Of a stretch of 64,000 nt of DNA, positions 8,588 through 16,556 are shown one piece after another (position 1 is the stretch's first letter; every line of letters starts with the position of its first letter). The notes below the pieces were generated by a model, which did no database searches, had not been told where the DNA came from, and worked only from the letters and a program-made list of their open reading frames with translations. Where the stretch lies: NCBI RefSeq assembly GCF_003149245.1, contig NZ_QGDL01000014.1:1-64000 (forward strand). The letters are read 5' to 3'. Position numbers and translations under genes: made by a program. Source of the DNA: Faecalicatena orotica. GTDB lineage: Bacteria; Bacillota; Clostridia; Lachnospirales; Lachnospiraceae.

Positions 8588-9595
8588 ATGGACCTGAATA
8601 TGAAGTTTGACGCAGTTTATTTTGAACCCGGCAGTTTAACATATCCTCTGGGGAAACAATTGAAGGAACAATTTGCAGCTCTGCCGTGGATTCCGATAGA
8701 GAGCCATAATTCCATAAAAGAAATGCAGGAGAAACCGAATTCTGAGTTTGGGCGTATGAAGCGGAATCTGATTATCGGAACCCGGAAAACGCATAAATAT
8801 GTGGAGAACCATAAGGTGTCGGATTATCTGGTACCTTATACCTCCTCCGGCTGCACCGCCATGTGCCTGTACTGCTATTTAGTTTGCAATTATAACAAAT
8901 GTGCGTATCTGCGTCTGTTCGTTAACAGGGAACAGATGATGGACCGCCTGGTCAGGCAGGGGAAAAAGAGTGAAAGAGAACTGACATTTGAAATTGGCAG
9001 TAACAGCGACCTTGTTTTGGAAAATACAATTACAAATAACCTGTTGTATACAATACCAAGATTTGCGGAAGAAGGGACCGGGAAGATTACGTTTCCGACA
9101 AAATTCCATATGGTAGAGCCGCTGCTTGGCCTTTCACACAGGGGGAAGGTAATCTTCCGCATGAGTGTAAATCCGCAGCCAGTTATCGAACGGATTGAGC
9201 TGGGTACTTCGAATCTGAAGCAACGGATAGATGCCGTAAACGAGATGTGTGAGGCAGGCTATCCCTGCGGACTACTGATTGCGCCGGTTATATTGATGGA
9301 TGGCTGGAGGACGATGTATACAGGACTACTTGAAGAACTAAAAAGCGGACTTAGCAGTAAAGTAAAGAAACAAATGTTTCTGGAAATTATTCTGATGACT
9401 TACTCATATGTCCACCGTGCCATCAATGGTGATGCATTTCCCGGAGCGGTCGATTTATATGATAAAGAATTGATGACCGGCCGGGGAAGAGGGCGCTATT
9501 GTTACAGAAATGAGGCAAGAGAGGAGGCGGAGCTTTTTCTCAGATCTGAAATCAGGCGGATACTGGGGGATGTACAGATCCTTTATATAAGTTAG
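8588..9595 (+). CDS. splB: Spore photoproduct lyase-like radical SAM protein
   Basis: 335 residues, close to the 342 of B. subtilis SplB and collinear with it: VYFEPGSLTYPLG near the start, radical-SAM CTAMCLYC (Cys89, Cys93, Cys96), then TFEIGSNSDLV, KITFPTKFHMVEPLL and GRGRYCYRNEA. SPL repairs the spore thymine dimer with a [4Fe-4S] cluster and SAM. From memory, B. subtilis has FEASCTSD around catalytic Cys141; here the aligned residue is Ser138. Extra cysteines occur at 100 and 105. Function as a true lyase is therefore less certain than membership of the family. ATG 8588 gives the same N-terminal length as SplB, but GAAAGG ends only 1 bp before it; ATG 8600 is the alternative. Confidence 0.85.
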   Translation: MDLNMKFDAVYFEPGSLTYPLGKQLKEQFAALPWIPIESHNSIKEMQEKPNSEFGRMKRNLIIGTRKTHKYVENHKVSDYLVPYTSSGCTAMCLYCYLVCNYNKCAYLRLFVNREQMMDRLVRQGKKSERELTFEIGSNSDLVLENTITNNLLYTIPRFAEEGTGKITFPTKFHMVEPLLGLSHRGKVIFRMSVNPQPVIERIELGTSNLKQRIDAVNEMCEAGYPCGLLIAPVILMDGWRTMYTGLLEELKSGLSSKVKKQMFLEIILMTYSYVHRAINGDAFPGAVDLYDKELMTGRGRGRYCYRNEAREEAELFLRSEIRRILGDVQILYIS

Positions 9596-9611
9596 CTAAG
9601 GACATTCTGTA

Positions 9612-10418
9612 TCAGTTCAGTTTCCGGAATCCAAGAGGCGTCATTCCCGCCATTTTCCGGAAGATGGAGATGAAGTGACTCGAATCGGTAAAACCTACAT
9701 TTTGTGCAATATCCTGAACTTCCATGCGCGGGTTTGTGAGAAGGAGTTCTTTCGCTTTGTTGATCCTGTAAATGGTAAGGTATTCATAAGTAGAACATCC
9801 AAGAAATCGTTGGAACAGCCGGGACAGATACTGCGGGGTGACGTAAACCCTGCGGCTGAGCTCCTGCACGGTGAGTTCAGTGGGATAGTTTGTTTCAATA
9901 TCCTGTATTGCAGGGGCGACATACCTTTGATATAGAGGGTCGTCCATTAAGCTGCGGGTATAGACGCCGTCTGCAAAATACATCAGCAGGCGGTAACAGT
10001 CCGATGACAGGGCTATGACATCCAGCGGCGGATTTTCATATTTTTTTACAACATCAGAGATCAGGGCCTCAATCTGTGCGCCCTGTTCTTTTTCTATGAA
10101 GATATATTGCCTGTTTCCAAGCAGTCTGGAGATGCTGCTCTCAATTGTACCCGTAAAAGTAGCAAATAAAGTATGCCATTCATTCGTTTCTTTTGCATAG
10201 GAATGGCGGATAAAAGGCGCAATTAAGACACCTTCTCCTTCATGAAGAAAAAACTTTTTGCCCTGGATGAAGATTCTCCCGGTGCCTTTTTCGGACTGGA
10301 GGTAATGGTAAAGGGGGTATCCTTTTGGACGGGAGGTACTTTCCTGCACCCAGTGGCTGCCTACCGAGTCAAAAGTAAATGGTTCCGTGACCGGGATGTT
10401 TCTAAAATAGATTGCCAT
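9612..10418 (-). CDS. AraC family transcriptional regulator
   Basis: 268 residues. An N-terminal cupin-like sugar-sensing domain (about 10-150, with EGEGVLIAPFIRHSY) is followed by a C-terminal AraC double helix-turn-helix (about 170-265, with LSRRVYVTPQYLSRLFQRFLG and IAQNVGFTDSSHFISIFRKMAGMTPLGFR). It is divergent from the GH42 beta-galactosidase, sharing a 114-bp intergenic region, so it most likely activates that gene in response to a galactoside. ATG 10418 has AGGAGATAATC upstream. Confidence 0.9.
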   Translation of the reverse strand: MAIYFRNIPVTEPFTFDSVGSHWVQESTSRPKGYPLYHYLQSEKGTGRIFIQGKKFFLHEGEGVLIAPFIRHSYAKETNEWHTLFATFTGTIESSISRLLGNRQYIFIEKEQGAQIEALISDVVKKYENPPLDVIALSSDCYRLLMYFADGVYTRSLMDDPLYQRYVAPAIQDIETNYPTELTVQELSRRVYVTPQYLSRLFQRFLGCSTYEYLTIYRINKAKELLLTNPRMEVQDIAQNVGFTDSSHFISIFRKMAGMTPLGFRKLN

Positions 10419-10462
10419 GATTATCTCCTGTTTCGATATCTTATATTATTTAGCTTAACATA

Positions 10463-10491
10463 TTACACAATACTTTGTCTATCCATAATAT
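10463..10491 (+). promoter_or_regulatory. Promoter of the GH42 gene
   Basis: TTACAC at 10463-10468 and TAATAT at 10486-10491 are 17 bp apart, about 42 bp before the start codon, in the AraC/GH42 divergent region. Confidence 0.5.
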
Positions 10492-10532
10492 AATCGCATT
10501 AGATTGATAAGATTTATAAGGAGATGGATGGT

Positions 10533-12548
10533 ATGGAGAACAAGTTTAAAAGAATTTTATATGGCGGGGACTACAATCCGAATCAATGGCCAAAAGATGT
10601 TTGGGATGAGGATATGAGGATATTTAAAGATGCACGCATTAACAGTGCAACAATTAATGTATTTTCCTGGGCCAGGATTCAGCCGGCAGAAGAAGTTTAT
10701 GATTTTCAGGAACTGGATGAAATTGTTGAAATGCTGGGCAGGGAGAACTATGATATTGTGCTTGCGACGTCGACGGCGGCTCTGCCGGCCTGGATGGTAA
10801 AGCGGTATCCAGAAGTAGCAAGGACGGACTATGAAGGCCGTCACCATAAGTTTGGCCAGCGGCATAATGCGTGTCCGAATTCACCTGTTTACCAAAAATA
10901 TGCAAAAGCACTTGCAGCAGAGCTGGCAAAACGCTACGGAAGCAATAAGCATATTGCATGCTGGCATATTAACAATGAGTACGGCGGGGAGTGCTACTGC
11001 GAAAAATGCGAAAAAGCGTTCCGTGTCTGGCTGAGGAAAAAGTATCAGACGCTGGAAGCGCTGAATAAAGCGTGGAATCTCGAATTCTGGGGGCATACCA
11101 TATATGACTGGGATGAAGTTGTACTGCCGAATGCACTGAGTGAAGGTCTGGAGAATGATAAGACAGCATTTGCCGGTATTTCGATTGATTACCGCAGATT
11201 CAATTCTGACAGCCTTCTTGGCAATTATGTTATGGAGCGCGATGCAGTCCGTGAGTATGACAAAGAGACACCGATTACGACAAACCTGATGGGAACATTT
11301 AAGGGGCTCGATTATTTTAAATGGGCAAAAGAGATGGATATTGTATCCTGGGATAATTATCCGAGTTATGATACACCGTGGAGCCAGACGGCGATGCGCC
11401 ACGATTTAATGCGTGGATTAAAAGACCAGCCATTTATGCTGATGGAACAGACACCCAGCCAGCAGAACTGGCAGCCGTATAATTCACTGAAAAAACCGGG
11501 GCAGATGCGTGCCCAGAGCTATCAGACGATAGCGCATGGTGCCGATACAATTCAATTTTTCCAGCTCCGCCGTAGTGTGGGAGGCTGTGAAAAATTCCAC
11601 GGTGCAGTGATCGCACATGTAGGAAATGAAGATACAAGGGTATTCCGGGAAGTGAAACAGCTTGGAGCGGAACTGGAAAAACTGGCGGACACAACGCTTG
11701 GAGCGGTCAATGAGGCAGAGGTCGGGATCATTTTTGACTGGGATAATTACTGGGCTCTTGAATATACAAGCGGTCCTACGGTGGATCTTAAGTATGTCGA
11801 ACAGATTCATCAATATTACAAGTATTTCTATGAACATAATATCGCGGTAAATATGATTCCTTATGACGCAGATTTCAGTAAATACAAAGTAGTGGTGGCG
11901 CCTGTACTCTATATGGTGAAAGAAGGGATGCAGGAAGCTCTGGAAGCTTTTGTGGAAAAAGGCGGGATACTTGTTACGACATACATGAGTGGTATTGTGG
12001 ACCAGTCTGACAATGTTCATCTGGGTGGCTATCCGGGACCTCTGGGCAGGATGGCAGGCATCTGGGTTGAGGAAATTGACGCTTTGGCGCCGGAGCAGAC
12101 AAATTCAGTGGTCTTCAATGATGGAGAGGAGGCTGCAGGCAGGCTGGTCTGCGATATCATCCATTTGAGGGGCGCAGAATCTGTCGGAAATTACGGATCT
12201 GATTTTTATGCAGGAAGCCCGGCTGTTACAAGAAATCAGTATGGAAATGGAATCGTATATTACATAGGAACCAATATGAATGAAGATGGCCTTGGAAAAG
12301 TGATGGAGATGGCAGCAGGTGATGCAAAGGTGAAGCCTGCTGTTGAAATCGAAACCGGACTGGAAATCACATGCAGGAAGAAGGGTGGACATAAGTATTA
12401 CTTTGTAATCAACTTCAAAGATGATGAAATAGAAATGCCCGATTGTTTTGCAGGATGCAAAGACATGCTGTCAGGGGAAACAATTCGCGGGGGTGAGATA
12501 CTTTCCAAATATGATGTGAAAATGATTTGCGTTGAGGAAAGGGTATAA
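10533..12548 (+). CDS. Beta-galactosidase, glycoside hydrolase family 42
   Basis: 671 residues from ATG 10533, which has AAGGAG 9 bp upstream; the in-frame ATG 10524 directly abuts that site. The GH42 TIM barrel is clear: Glu149 in HINNEYGG is the acid/base and Glu305 in MLMEQTPSQQNW the nucleophile. Cys114, Cys154, Cys156 and Cys159 match the zinc site known in GH42 enzymes. A trimerisation domain (about 385-590) and a small beta-domain at the end follow. There is no signal peptide, so the enzyme should act on imported short galactosides. No transporter gene is adjacent; the divergent AraC gene is the likely regulator. Confidence 0.93.
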   Translation: MENKFKRILYGGDYNPNQWPKDVWDEDMRIFKDARINSATINVFSWARIQPAEEVYDFQELDEIVEMLGRENYDIVLATSTAALPAWMVKRYPEVARTDYEGRHHKFGQRHNACPNSPVYQKYAKALAAELAKRYGSNKHIACWHINNEYGGECYCEKCEKAFRVWLRKKYQTLEALNKAWNLEFWGHTIYDWDEVVLPNALSEGLENDKTAFAGISIDYRRFNSDSLLGNYVMERDAVREYDKETPITTNLMGTFKGLDYFKWAKEMDIVSWDNYPSYDTPWSQTAMRHDLMRGLKDQPFMLMEQTPSQQNWQPYNSLKKPGQMRAQSYQTIAHGADTIQFFQLRRSVGGCEKFHGAVIAHVGNEDTRVFREVKQLGAELEKLADTTLGAVNEAEVGIIFDWDNYWALEYTSGPTVDLKYVEQIHQYYKYFYEHNIAVNMIPYDADFSKYKVVVAPVLYMVKEGMQEALEAFVEKGGILVTTYMSGIVDQSDNVHLGGYPGPLGRMAGIWVEEIDALAPEQTNSVVFNDGEEAAGRLVCDIIHLRGAESVGNYGSDFYAGSPAVTRNQYGNGIVYYIGTNMNEDGLGKVMEMAAGDAKVKPAVEIETGLEITCRKKGGHKYYFVINFKDDEIEMPDCFAGCKDMLSGETIRGGEILSKYDVKMICVEERV

Positions 12549-12581
12549 GGAATAACAGAATATATATTTAACAGTCGAGGG

Positions 12582-12717
12582 GATACAGCTATGGGCTTAG
12601 CATAGGGTCGATGCTCCTTGATGAACATGAGCCGCTGGTACATAGTACCCTTGCCACAGGTGGCTTTTAATGAACTGATGCGGTTACTGTCACACCAGAA
12701 GGATGTGCACAGTAACC
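12582..12717. other. Structured non-coding segment between GH42 and CRISPR leader
   Basis: The 490-bp gap 12549-13038 has no convincing reading frame. Its first part is rich in short perfect hairpins: CTATG/CATAG, GGTAC-ATA-GTACC, and GGTTACTGT (12682-12690) with ACAGTAACC (12709-12717). The second part, from about 12730, is AT-rich CRISPR leader. I do not recognise the structured part; it could be a terminator array, a small RNA or the remnant of a lost cas gene or element. Confidence 0.4.
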
Positions 12718-12865
12718 GGGAAGACAGGTTTACGAGTGGATATTGTAATTTAAGGTTGTATTGGAGATGGAAAAGGGATAAAATTTAAGGAGAAGGTAGA
12801 TTTTTCTATAGAGGAATTGTGGATTGTAATTAGGAGAATTGCAGTTGACCAGATATTAATTATGT

Positions 12866-12910
12866 GGTGCGAACCAGAAGTGAACATAAAAACACTGGGG
12901 GATTCGCACC
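12866..12910 (+). promoter_or_regulatory. CRISPR leader inverted repeat (type I-C style)
   Basis: GGTGCGAA at 12866-12873 pairs with TTCGCACC at 12903-12910. As I recall, the same arrangement occurs between cas2 and the array in type I-C loci. It lies 129 bp before the first repeat and marks this side as the leader end. Its role is not known to me. Confidence 0.6.
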
Positions 12911-13038
12911 AGAAAAAATGCACAAATTGAGTGTGCCTGTAAATAAAATGAAGAGAAAATGAGCGTAAAGTAGATAAGTTAATCAGATGTTTAGGTGAAA
13001 ATGACTAAATATTTGGAGAAGAAATTGTCTATTTTGCA

Positions 13039-13599
13039 GTCGTTCCCCTTGTGGGGACGTGGATTGAAATCTTATATTATATCCTATCATAATCATTCGC
13101 TCCTGTCGTTCCCCTTGTGGGGACGTGGATTGAAATCGATATCAGCTCATTAATGAATGACGGGATCAGAGTCGTTCCCCTTGTGGGGACGTGGATTGAA
13201 ATGTTAATATCTTTTCCGGCATGCCCCATGATTTTAGTCGTTCCCCTTGTGGGGACGTGGATTGAAATTTTCGGACCGCCAGACAGATGTCTTGATCTTC
13301 TGGTCGTTCCCCTTGTGGGGACGTGGATTGAAATGGAGTTGAGGGATCATATGATTATACAGGTTAAGTCGTTCCCCTTGTGGGGACGTGGATTGAAATT
13401 TCCCCTTTGCGTACAAACCTATACAAAGATTCCGTCGTTCCCCTTGTGGGGACGTGGATTGAAATACATCACCAACTGCATTGTACCGGAACCGTACACC
13501 GTCGTTCCCCTTGTGGGGACGTGGATTGAAATTATGTATGTACTTAATAATATCATCAACAAGTACAGTCGTTCCCCTCGTGGGGACGTGGATCGAATT
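13039..13599 (+). CRISPR. Type I-C CRISPR array, 9 repeats, 8 spacers, no cas genes nearby
   Basis: A 32-bp repeat (GTCGTTCCCCTTGTGG...GGATTGAAAT) begins at 13039, 13105, 13171, 13237, 13303, 13368, 13434, 13501 and 13568. Spacers are 33-35 bp and all differ. The repeat stem and ATTGAAA(T/C) end are those of subtype I-C. The last repeat (13568-13599) has three changes (CTTG to CTCG, ATTG to ATCG, AAAT to AATT), so it is the old, trailer end, and the leader is on the left. No cas1-cas2 or cas3-cas5-cas7-cas8 gene is found anywhere in the window, so the array must rely on cas genes elsewhere or be silent. Confidence 0.97.
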
Positions 13600-13615
13600 T
13601 AGATGGAGGTGCCTT

Positions 13616-13777
13616 ATGAACCGTTTATTTCTCAGCTTAACAATAGTTTCACTGTTAGTTTTAATGATTTCTGGTATTGCTTTTTTAATAACGGGGATAT
13701 ATCATCCAATTGCCGGATTGAGTCTGATTTTGTATATGGTGTCTCTTGCCGCGTACCAAAAGACTAGAGCGCGTTAG
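13616..13777 (+). CDS. Small membrane protein, 53 residues
   Basis: ATG 13616 has GGAGGT about 5 bp upstream. The product begins MNRLFLSLTIVSLLVLM and has two predicted membrane helices (about residues 4-26 and 30-47) and a short basic tail (QKTRAR). No family is recognised. It starts 17 bp after the CRISPR array. Its last three codons and stop lie inside the palindromic element that begins at 13767, so the present C-terminus was probably created or altered by that insertion. Confidence 0.55.
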   Translation: MNRLFLSLTIVSLLVLMISGIAFLITGIYHPIAGLSLILYMVSLAAYQKTRAR

Positions 13778-13926
13778 ATAATTCATTGTACACGTCTGAC
13801 CGCCCCACTTCACGCCCTATTTGAGCCAAATTTTATCAACGTAGAACCACTACGCCTCAAAAATTCGGCTCAAATATCTCGCGAATTGGGACAATCAGCC
13901 GTATACATGATTTATCAAACACGCTC
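13767..13926. mobile_element. 160-bp palindromic MITE-like element, full copy
   Basis: Almost the whole element is one long imperfect inverted repeat. The outer ends are GAGCGCGTTAGATAATTCA and the complement of TGATTTATCAAACACGCTC. An inner stem runs 13818-13876, closed by CGTAG-AACCA-CTACG. It encodes nothing. The right 40 bp and left 21 bp recur almost unchanged at 37455-37519, where the middle is missing. Non-coding, fully palindromic and multi-copy is the pattern of a miniature inverted-repeat element. No transposase is seen in the window and target duplication is not clear. Confidence 0.75.
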
Positions 13927-13992
13927 GAGAAGATAAGCAAGATTCTCCAGTATTGTGGCCTGTAGTTAATAACATGAAAATGTGGAGGAATA

Positions 13993-14469
13993 ATGAACTA
14001 TAAAATAAGGGAAATGAGAAAAGATGAGTATCAATATCTTGATGATTTTCTATACGAAGCAATTTTCCAGAGAGAGGGAGATGATCCTGTCCCCAGAGAA
14101 ATAATTCTTAATCCGAAATTACAGGTCTATATTAAAGATTTTGGCATGCTGCCAGATGATTACTGCCTGTGTACTGAAATTGATAACAGGTTAGTCGGTG
14201 CTGTGTGGGTAAGGAACATTGCCGGGTATGGCAGTGTCGATGATGGGACGCCTGAATTTGCCATTTCTCTATATAAAGAATATCGTGGATACGGTATCGG
14301 GAGTGAGTTAATGCATAAAATGCTACAGCTATTGAGGAGTAAATGTTATAGAAAAGTTTCTCTCGCGGTGCAGAAGGACAATTATGCTTTGAGTATGTAT
14401 AAGAAAGCCGGTTTTCAGATCATTGATGAAAATGCGGAGGAATTTATAATGGAATATATTTTTATGTGA
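13993..14469 (+). CDS. GNAT family N-acetyltransferase
   Basis: A 158-residue protein with the acetyl-CoA binding motif RGYGIGSELMHKML (about residues 98-111) and a C-terminal NYALSMYKKAGFQI typical of GNAT enzymes. It would transfer an acetyl group to an amine on a small molecule or protein; the acceptor is unknown. ATG 13993 has GGAGGAATA upstream. The gene stands alone, with a terminator at its end. Confidence 0.9.
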   Translation: MNYKIREMRKDEYQYLDDFLYEAIFQREGDDPVPREIILNPKLQVYIKDFGMLPDDYCLCTEIDNRLVGAVWVRNIAGYGSVDDGTPEFAISLYKEYRGYGIGSELMHKMLQLLRSKCYRKVSLAVQKDNYALSMYKKAGFQIIDENAEEFIMEYIFM

Positions 14470-14479
14470 GATAAAGATG

Positions 14480-14512
14480 AAACGGCTGAATTACATCAGT
14501 CGTTTTATTTTT
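14480..14512 (+). terminator. Intrinsic terminator of the GNAT gene
   Basis: The stem AAACGGCTGA (14480-14489) / TCAGTCGTTT (14496-14505) is followed by a T-rich run. Confidence 0.8.
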
Positions 14513-14668
14513 TAAAAGAACAAAGTAAATCCTTTACTCTATACTACAAAGATATAAACAGTGGACGTTGTGTTTTCTTAAGTATGAAGATTCATATAGA
14601 TATAGATGAACGCTACACATGGTTAATTATAAAAAGAAGATAAGTAGAAAAATACAAAGTATATGATA

Positions 14669-14810
14669 AAGGAGGTTAGATGGCGAGATGCTGATAAGTA
14701 GATTTCTAACCGTGATGATCTGCACAACGTTCAAATAAGGTTTGATCCCTTTTTATGCTTCCATGTGCATCATCCTCCCATAAAATGGCAATACTCCTTT
14801 TGAAAGGAGG
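14669..14810 (+). promoter_or_regulatory. Structured leader with hidden ribosome binding site
   Basis: The 300-bp stretch before the cyclopropane synthase gene has no proper gene. It holds a strong AAAGGAGG site followed by a four-codon reading frame (ATG 14680, MARC), which sits in a stem GGTTAGA (14674-14680)/TCTAACC (14705-14711). A second stem pairs GATGAT-CT-GCAC with GTGC-ATCATC. Last, CTCCTTT (14794-14800) pairs with AAAGGAG (14803-14809), the ribosome binding site of the synthase. This suggests translational control, but no known riboswitch class was recognised. Confidence 0.4.
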
Positions 14811-14817
14811 CAGAACA

Positions 14818-15984
14818 ATGCTGGAAGAAAACGTGTTAGTATCATTTTTGAGGAAATTTGACGAGCAGCCGTTTCTCGTGAAAATGAATGGCAAAGAATA
14901 CTTAATCGGGGAGGGGAAACCCACCTTTACGGTGAAGATCCATAAGATGATCCCCATCAAAGACTTGGTGACAAGTACGTCCCTCGCATTGGGGGAAGCC
15001 TATATGGACGGAAATCTGGAGATCGAGGGAAACCTTTATGAGGCGCTGAATCATTTCTTAGGGCAGATGGATAAATTCTCTACGGACCAGAAAGCGCTGA
15101 AGAAGCTGATTTTCTCTTCTCCGGCAAAGAAGAATCAGGAGAAGGAAGTGCGCAGCCATTATGATATAGGAGATGATTTTTACAAGTTATGGCTGGACGA
15201 AACATTGAGTTATTCCTGCGGATATTTCCGGCGGGAAGACGATACGCTTTATCAGGCTCAGGTCAATAAAGTGGATCATATTCTGGAGAAACTGTATTTA
15301 AAGGAAGGAATGAACCTGCTGGATATCGGATGCGGATGGGGATTTCTTCTGATTGAAGCGGCTAAGAAGTATCAGGTGCATGGCACTGGGATCACATTAA
15401 GTGAAGAGCAGTACAGAGAATTTAGGCACCGCATTCAGGAGGAAGGACTGGAAGACCTGTTGTCGGTAGAGTTGATGGATTACCGTGATCTGCCGAAGAC
15501 AGGAAAAAAGTTTGACCGGGTTGTGAGCGTGGGGATGGTAGAACATGTTGGACGTGACAATCACCAGCTGTTTCTGGACTGTGTAAATCAGGTTATGGAA
15601 CCGGGCGGGCTGTTCCTCCTGCATTTTATCAGTGCGTTAAAAGAACACCCGGGTGACCCTTGGATTAAAAAATATATTTTTCCCGGCGGCATGATACCGA
15701 GTCTGCGGGAAATGCTCTCTGATATGGCGGAGGATAATTTTCATACTCTCGATATAGAAAATCTGAGACTTCACTATAATAAGACACTGCTCTGTTGGGA
15801 AGAAAATTATAAGAAACATATCCCGGAGGTCCGGAAAATGTTTGATGACAGGTTTGCAAGGATGTGGGATTTATATTTATCTTCATGTGCGGCGACATTC
15901 AGAAATGGAGTGATTGACCTGCATCAGATATTGGTGACGAAAGGGATTAATAACCAGCTGCCTGCAGTCAGATGGTATTCATAA
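14818..15984 (+). CDS. cfa: Cyclopropane-fatty-acyl-phospholipid synthase
   Basis: 388 residues from ATG 14818, which has AAAGGAGG upstream; a longer in-frame reading from 14755 is less likely. The SAM-binding motif LLDIGCGWGFLLIEAA follows SHYDIGDDFYKLWLDETLSYSCGYF, both hallmarks of the Cfa/CmaS family. Also visible are VSVGMVEHVG and FPGGMIPS. The enzyme adds a methylene group from SAM across the double bond of unsaturated acyl chains of membrane phospholipids, a response to acid and other membrane stress. It appears monocistronic, with a bidirectional terminator after it. Confidence 0.93.
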   Translation: MLEENVLVSFLRKFDEQPFLVKMNGKEYLIGEGKPTFTVKIHKMIPIKDLVTSTSLALGEAYMDGNLEIEGNLYEALNHFLGQMDKFSTDQKALKKLIFSSPAKKNQEKEVRSHYDIGDDFYKLWLDETLSYSCGYFRREDDTLYQAQVNKVDHILEKLYLKEGMNLLDIGCGWGFLLIEAAKKYQVHGTGITLSEEQYREFRHRIQEEGLEDLLSVELMDYRDLPKTGKKFDRVVSVGMVEHVGRDNHQLFLDCVNQVMEPGGLFLLHFISALKEHPGDPWIKKYIFPGGMIPSLREMLSDMAEDNFHTLDIENLRLHYNKTLLCWEENYKKHIPEVRKMFDDRFARMWDLYLSSCAATFRNGVIDLHQILVTKGINNQLPAVRWYS

Positions 15985-16006
15985 GGAAAATATGTGCATC
16001 ACTAAA

Positions 16007-16050
16007 GTCGTTACAGTGCATAACCGATAAGGAACGTACTGTAACGACAT
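16007..16050. terminator. Bidirectional terminator
   Basis: A perfect 11-bp stem GTCGTTACAGT (16007-16017) / ACTGTAACGAC (16038-16048) lies between the convergent cfa and XRE genes, with T-rich sequence after it on the plus strand. Confidence 0.8.
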
Positions 16051-16334
16051 TATTTCTTTTTCATAGCTTTTATTAAATTTCTCAATGCAATGATTTCTTC
16101 ACTGGATAGTCCGGATAAATCAACTTCCTGTCTGTTTTCAACACCAAGGAGATAATCTGTAGATACCTTAAAAATCTTCGCTATGTGAATTAAGACATCA
16201 TACGATGGAAAACGAAGTCCGGTCTCATAGGCACTGATGACAGACTTTGTCATTTCCAGCTTTTGTGCCAGCTGTGCCTGTGTTAATTTATCTCGCAATC
16301 TTAGATTTCTTAAATTTTCTCCAAATTCTACCAT
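16050..16334 (-). CDS. XRE family small transcriptional regulator
   Basis: 94 residues with a Cro/CI-type helix-turn-helix at about 7-62 (LRNLRLRDKLTQAQLAQKLEMTKSVISAYETG, PSYDVLIHIAKIFKVSTDYLLG). The short C-terminal tail (SSEEIIALRNLIKAMKKK) may serve dimerisation. ATG 16334 has AAGGAGAG upstream. It stands alone and divergent from uppP, separated by 222 bp, so the target is not obvious. Confidence 0.88.
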   Translation of the reverse strand: MVEFGENLRNLRLRDKLTQAQLAQKLEMTKSVISAYETGLRFPSYDVLIHIAKIFKVSTDYLLGVENRQEVDLSGLSSEEIIALRNLIKAMKKK

Positions 16335-16556
16335 AACAACTCTCCTTACACTATAAGTGTACTATATTATGTGCATTTAATTGGTTGATTAAAACTTTAT
16401 TTAGTTGATAAAAGCATCAATATGCATATAATTGAGATGCAGAAAAATGGAGGAGAAAAAGAATATTTTGAAGGTTTCATGACTGAAAGGGACTCCCTGT
16501 TGCATTTTCCTGAAAACTAGATTACAATAGACCGATGTGGAAAGGAGAAGTTAAAC

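Noticed and set aside
13117-13602. A 161-codon reading frame on the plus strand
   Set aside because: It is made of the CRISPR repeat translated over and over, with spacers between. The repeated peptide is an artefact of the array.
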